The notes below the pieces were generated by a model that did no database searches, was not told the DNA's origin, and saw nothing but the letters and a program-made list of their open reading frames with translations. From contig NC_090796.1 of assembly GCF_040054535.1 (NCBI RefSeq), positions 15,977,001 to 16,041,000 on the forward strand: a stretch of 64,000 nt of DNA, read 5' to 3'. Numbering within the stretch: the first letter of the stretch is position 1; every line of letters begins with the position of its first letter. Source of the stretch: Antennarius striatus (Eukaryota; Chordata; Actinopteri; Lophiiformes; Antennariidae). A program made the translations under genes and the position numbers. Of the stretch, positions 58,441 to 64,000 are shown piece after piece.

Positions 58441-58996
58441 CGGATTCTCTCCTCCACATCAAGTCTCTACGTGTTTGTCTCCTCCTTCCTGTTCCGTTGG
58501 GTTTTGCGGTTTGATAAATCACTGATGCTCTTTACGCTTCGCGTTAGCGTTTCACCCCCACCACAACCCCCACTGGACTTGAGCGAAAACCAAAACCGCA
58601 GCCTGACCCCAGACCGGCCTTGACCTCCTGAGGCCGGGTTAACCGAGACAAAGATAAGCGTGTGTTTTTTAGGAACGGTCACACGGATCCCCTTTTGGGG
58701 AAGCGTGGACAATCGCCTCTTTTAGGTTGGAAGGGATCCTGCGTCACGTTGGGCCCACATGCTGCTGCCTCACCGGATTACAAGCAACGCTTTCTCTGTT
58801 TTCTACGCCGTAATTAAGAGCGGAGTGACACACGGCTCCTCCCACTCAGACTGAGTGTGAGCAAAAACCTGATAAACCAACAAAAACACACACGTCTGTT
58901 GAGACTCCCGTCGGGCGTCGGTGACGACACGGAAGCTCAAGGGAGTCGGGCGACAAACTCATTTAAAGATGCATGCATTACTTTGGTTTTCGGCAG

Positions 58997-59027
<31 letters not shown>

Positions 59028-59052
59028 ACACACACACACACTTACACACACA
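58997..59052. repeat. (CA)n microsatellite with two T interruptions
   Basis: Interrupted near 59023 and 59043. Confidence 0.95.
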
Positions 59053-59614
59053 TCTGGCTTTCTGCACAAACCCAACCGCCCGTCAGTCAAAGGCGTGGCG
59101 TGACGCCGCCAAACGCTATCTGTGAGAACTCCCTCCGCTCACGCTTTACGACAAGACACGGCCAATCGCTTCCAAAAAAGAGGCTTGGGGTAATGGTTTT
59201 TTTTTTGTACTTCTCATGATCTCATGATCCGCCAGGGGAAAGCAATCGCCCGCTGATTAATCCCAGGCAGCCGAGCCGACACCGGAGTGAACTCTGAACG
59301 CTCCCTGCTTTGGGTCAAAACGGAATACGAGAGCCGGAATATTCCTGGAGCGATTAAACAAAAAGGGTAACGTTTGCATATAAATGATCGAAAAACAAAT
59401 AGAAAAAAATCCAGGCAGGGTTTTTTTTTTTTTTTCCTGGGGAGTCGCTGACATTATCATCCAAGGCTAATTATACCGGCTGCCGGAGCAGCGCCGTCTT
59501 TGTTGCTGCGGATCACTGGAGGGCAGATCCTTCATCCTGCTTTCTACTCCTATCTGCCCCTGGGGCTTCTGTTCTTCTGTGGCAGAGAGTATCTGCCTCT
59601 TCAACCCCCCCCCC

Positions 59615-59616
<2 letters not shown>

Positions 59617-59646
<30 letters not shown>
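59617..59646. repeat. (CA)n microsatellite preceded by C-run
   Basis: Twelve or more C residues pass straight into CA units. Confidence 0.95.
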
Positions 59647-59647
<1 letters not shown>

Positions 59648-59743
59648 CTCTGATATGTCTGAAAGTGGGGGAGTGTTGGAGATGGAAGGAGAGTGTCCCT
59701 GTGCAGAAATCACTTCAATGTGCTGGTAGCTCGGCGTAATTTA

Positions 59744-59744
<1 letters not shown>

Positions 59745-59788
<44 letters not shown>
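59745..59788. repeat. (GT)n microsatellite, 44 bp
   Basis: Lies 100 bp from the CA tract at 59617-59646, with the complementary repeat on the same strand. Confidence 0.95.
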
Positions 59789-59791
<3 letters not shown>

Positions 59792-60682
59792 TTCAGCACC
59801 ATCACGGCTTATATATCATGCAACACATGCTTTTCTTTCAACACTATCAGCAAACCAGAAAACCTCCTCCGCCTGATTTCCTAAACTACTTATTCCGCCC
59901 TCAGCGCATCCCTGGAAAATCAGGAAGGCATTATGGAGCTTTAATGGCTTCCTAAAGTTTTTAGGGGGGGGGGGGATTGTTTTAAAGCCCTAAAATACAT
60001 TTTAAAGGTCCATTTAACCCAAAGAACTGTTAACAACTTTCATCAGAGGTAGAAGAAGTAGTCCCGTTTAAAAATCTATCAGTGAGGTCAGAGGATTTCT
60101 GATTTGCGGCTGCAAGCTTTGCAAAATCGTGAAAAAACCCCAAAATCCCCGCTGATGGAAACTTGAGTGAATTTAATTCATATTCTTCTCCGTGAAAACA
60201 TTCCACAAAGGAAACAATAGGCAATGGCTTGCATCGCCTCTTCTTTTATTCCTTTTGTTGTGTCTTCGGATCATTACACAGCTTCAAAAAAAAAAAAAAA
60301 TTTTTTTAAAAACCCCAAAAAACTGAAAAAATGCCGACGGACGGGGAAGACGAGACAAAGCTCCACGTTCCATCAAACATTTACAGAGCTAAAGGACACG
60401 TGGATTTTAATTAAAACAAATCAAAACAACGAGAAGCTAACTCTAAATTGCTCCGTACGTCTCCTCCGGTGGAATCTGGAACGAGTGACTGATTGAAAAA
60501 AAAAAGGGGGGACTTGTCGACGGCGTTTTTTGTGAAGCCGGGGTCTTGACTGTCGCCTCCAAGCGCCCTTTGTGAAGTGTCTGTGATCTGTGTTGTATGT
60601 ACGACTTCACGCAGCTTCCAGGCTGAAACGAAGACTCCAGCTGAAACAAAAGGGGCGTTAAAAAAAAAAAAAAAAAATCGTC

Positions 60683-60726
60683 CTCTTCTTCTTCTTCTTC
60701 TTCTTCTTCTTCTTCTTCTTCTTCTT
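60683..60726. repeat. (TTC)n trinucleotide repeat
   Basis: About 14 units, forming a pure polypyrimidine tract preceded by an A homopolymer. GAA/TTC tracts can form triplex DNA. Confidence 0.95.
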
Positions 60727-63700
60727 TGGTGTCTTTAAGAGAACTCTGTTTTGCCGCGATATGTTTCCGGCATGAAGAGAAAGCTGGATTTTCACTTATA
60801 GCTTCTTTTTAAGTCTGAGGCGGAACCGAGGAGAGGGAGAGGGAGGTGGGGGGGTGGTGGGGGTGGGGTGAACGCAAAGTCATTTTCGGGACGGGTCATG
60901 CTAATGCAATAGCTTCCAGCTCAGCCATTAATTCAGACGGTTTCGCGAAAAGAAGCGATCCGAGGGGCCTCGCAGCTCCGGCATCCATATTCATTTCAGG
61001 GGGGGCGGGGGGTGGGGGGGTGGGTTTGTGCTCCAACTAATGAGCGGCTGGGGAGATCGGACTGATGGAAATCAAGTCCATCATTCCGTACAAGGTAAAT
61101 GCATAAACAAAAAAAACAAAAACAAAAAAAAAAACCCCCCTGACTTTCAATTAATTAAATCTGTCTGCCCTCCCCCGTCCCTTCCTTTCTCGTCTGCCCT
61201 TCTACCCTGGTTTGCCTGCCTTCTGGGAAATCAAACAATTAAGCAGAGAATGCAAATTCCCTCTCCTTTCCTCGCTTTCTTTCACCCCATCCGATTACAT
61301 CAGTGACGGAAATGTCGCCTCCTTCAGGGCGGGGAGTCTGATTTTGATGCATTAGGCGGGTTTGCCTGCCCCCCCCACCCCACCCCTTCTTCCTGACTCC
61401 TCGTCTTCTTATAGGAGATGACTGACAGGACGAGACGGAACTAAAGCAGCAATTATGTAAAGAGGATTGAAATTAGCGTCCAAGGTCAGAAACTTCACTT
61501 GCGACAGGTGCCTGTGTTAAAACAAAGGGGGGGGAGGGGGATGTTTCCCCAACCCCCCCCCTTGAGCGCTTCATAAATGACTTTTCATTAAGATTTCTGC
61601 AGCACACGCTGACAAAAGCTTCTGTTACGTCACTCGTGTTTAAATCATCGCCCGGTGATTGATTCCCCAATATTCCTCTGCCGGCTCGTCCGTCATCCGC
61701 GGTCCATTGACCCCCCCCCCCCGCCTTCTCTTGTAGGAATAGAGATCCGGCTGATGTTATTGGCTTTCTATAAGAGATCGTTTGTAAACAACACATCATA
61801 TACGAAGCGACCAGCTGGGGGGGGGGCGGGGGTGTTTACGACCACCATAAAGAAACGATGCGTGTCTTTTGATTTCATCTCCATCAATGTGGATTTGAAC
61901 CAAATCGGCGCTTTAGAACAGCTATCACTATTTATTTATTTTTTCTGACAGTTAATTCAACATATTCTTCAAAAAGTTTATTCCCACCCCCCCCAAAAAA
62001 AAAAAAAAAAAAAATCCCAGAATCCTTCAGTTTCACCGGCGAGGAGACAACATCTCAAGGACTAGCTGCACAATTTGATGCGAAAAGCTGACTGAAAATG
62101 CTTGGAAATAAACATCAGGAAACCACATGATAAATAATGGTGAATAACCGCCTGCGTGCACACATGAATGGGATTAGCGTAGCATCGTTTAGCTGCTAAC
62201 ACCCTCCAGACTGTTAGCGTCTCGCATCCGCTGGCCAAACAAATGAAACCTCTTCTTGTTTCTCGTGGACAAACAGCAGATACGTCGACCCGCTCGCGAC
62301 CCCCATTTTCGCTGATTATTTTAAAGCAACTGTATCCTCAATCTGGAGGTCCCTGCACCCCCCAACCCAACAAAAAAAAAACAATCCACAGCCTCTTTAT
62401 CAACCCCCTGGCAGCTCCTATAGTTGTTGGCAGCTCCTGGTCCCCAAGAGCCGGTAGGGATGAGGTGCGAGTGAGGGCCCGATGGAGACCTCGCCGTGTG
62501 ATTGGAAGTTGCTGACGGCGAGAAAATCAGGAGGGAGGAAAAACAGGGGGAGTCAGGTAGACGGATGAGGAGGAGGAGGAATGTCTTCACACTTCATCTG
62601 ACCAAAGCAACAAAAAAAAAAAAAAAAAAACACCCCAAGGGGCAATCTCTCAGCGCCGCGGGGGCCCCAGGCGTGGACCCCTAATGATCGGTTGGGACGA
62701 GGAAAATAAAAAAAACGCTGCTTTTTGTTGTTGTTGTTGTTTTTTTCCTGGATGATTCAACCGAGGAGGATGCTGATTTTTTTTGCTTTCCATGCAGGAT
62801 TCATTTTTCAAAAGGACGCTGCAAGCCCCCCCCCTCCACCCCCCCCCCCGGCGTGAGCATCCGTAGGTCAAACCGGACGACGACTGATGATGACCACGCT
62901 CAGTCGGCGACCTCCTCGGCTCAGAGGTCAACAACTTTTTGTTTATTCCCTCCGGCGCTCCTCGAGGAAATGAGATTGCACGGCGTTTGACGGAAAACAT
63001 TTGTTTAAATAAAACTGGATGGGGGGTGGGGGGGGGTGCAGAAAAACGCAGACAAAAGCACAAAAAGGGAAGACGAGGATGGAAGGCTTCGCTAACCCTG
63101 ACTTTTTGTTTTCAAAGCGGAGCCGCGCTAATAAAGATGAATTTTTTTCCCGTCGTTTCATCTACAAATAATTCCGCCTGCTGTTGTTACCGAGCATAAA
63201 AACACAATTCGACAGGAGCCCCCCCCACCCTCGAGGGTGAAGCTGTTTTATTTTGCTTACTGCTTATTTCCCCTACAAACGGTGACATTATTGCATGCAT
63301 TTTTATTTTTTTTGGGTGGGGGTGAAGCGAAGACTTGATCCCCCCCCCCCCCCGTGTTCTCCAAGTTGGGGTTATTGTTGTCATAAATAACAGAGGTAAA
63401 AATCCATTTCACACGGAAATTACAGCTCTTTGTTGATTTGTCTTTTTAATTTCAAAAAGCCAAAAAACGCTTTCACGCAGGAAATCTCGTGTCGCCGCAA
63501 AAGCGTGGAAAAGTCGCGTTTTTTTTTTTTTGAAAAGGAGGAAAAAAAAAAAAAATCCACAATAGAAAAGATAATTCCATTCCGAATGTCCCCTTTATGT
63601 CTGGGTGAGTTATAGGAGGTGTGTGTGGGGGGGGGGGAGTTAAGCGCAAACACGGATAAAACATGAGGTCAGCAATGCTATTTTTTTTTTTTTTACGACA

Positions 63701-64000
63701 AATCGATGAAGAGTTGGATAAAAGGCAGAAACATTATCTGCTTCCATTTTATCAGCTGTCTGGAATCCGTTAGCGAAGCCTTCCAGCAGAACGTTCTGGC
63801 AGATAAAAGCTCGCATTATGCTTATTAAATGTTAAGTTACACCGAGGGTTTCAACAGAATTTTTTTAGCACGGGATAATCCCCTCCGTTCGTAACTTTTA
63901 ACGCAATCTTTTTCGTACAAGACGTACCGGCGCCTGATTTTAGATTTAACCCTTACAGCCCTGACCTATTTTTTTTTGTGCTACTTTTGATATTTGTCTC

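Larger units (their letters stand above)
50313..64000. other. ADAM12 upstream intron, 5' exons not seen
   Basis: The visible gene model needs further exons encoding the signal peptide and early prodomain on the minus strand. I looked for the conserved NHPEVLN / LERNE segment in reverse complement and found no match up to 64000, so this 13.7 kb is probably part of a long 5' intron, as in mammals. It contains a LINE fragment, two DNA-transposon fragments, five microsatellites and several G-rich tracts. The stretch near 57350-57640 is rich in homeodomain-type ATTA/TAAT cores and may be a conserved non-coding element. Confidence 0.55.

Noticed and set aside
50313-64000. Missing 5' exons of ADAM12
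   Set aside because: I scanned the minus strand for the NHPEVLN/LERNE prodomain segment and a signal-peptide exon and found nothing convincing. A profile search could still find a diverged short exon.

Overview
The window is vertebrate nuclear DNA, almost certainly from a compact-genome percomorph teleost such as a pufferfish-like fish. Introns are often only 75-100 bp, every boundary I could place is GT-AG, dinucleotide CA/GT repeats are abundant, and there are fragments of fish-type LINEs and small DNA transposons. There are no prokaryotic features. Gene order and orientation match the human 10q26 block (UROS, MMP21, BCCIP, DHX32, ADAM12), so I read it as a conserved syntenic segment.

Layout. 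Positions 1-7773 show no gene; they hold a 22-bp-period minisatellite, a perfect hairpin, a G-quadruplex motif and a CTCF-like motif. MMP21 (minus strand, 7 coding exons, 7774-10292) encodes a secreted zinc metalloproteinase of left-right patterning. UROS (minus, 9 exons, 10718-12671) encodes the fourth enzyme of heme synthesis. An 825-bp shared upstream region follows. BCCIP (plus, 7 exons, 13497-15345) encodes a BRCA2/p21-binding factor and lies tail-to-tail with DHX32 (minus, 11 exons, 16019-20308), a DEAH-like helicase paralogue with degraded ATPase motifs. After a 2.76-kb gap, ADAM12 (minus, 20 exons visible, 23065-50312) fills the rest. Its first exons (signal peptide and start of the prodomain) were not found and probably lie beyond 64000, so 50313-64000 is best read as an ADAM12 intron.

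The splice models were built by hand. In MMP21, UROS, BCCIP and DHX32 the summed exon lengths are exact multiples of three and give 667, 261, 303 and 742 residues. The visible ADAM12 exons give 849 residues after one carried base. The genes form a conserved neighbourhood rather than one pathway: MMP21 and ADAM12 are extracellular metalloproteinases of different families, UROS is a heme enzyme, BCCIP acts in genome maintenance and ribosome biogenesis, and DHX32 is a putative RNA-helicase relative.

I found no clearly new biological system. The points most worth a second look are the Walker-A Lys-to-Arg and DRAH substitutions in DHX32, a block of eight N-glycosylation sequons in the MMP21 propeptide, a perfect CArG box at the MMP21 promoter, a CACGTG-TGACGTCA composite upstream of DHX32, a pogo/Tigger-type element with a remnant transposase start, an intron-retention route to a soluble ADAM12, the absence of FANK1 from its expected place, and a cluster of perfect palindromes in an ADAM12 intron.
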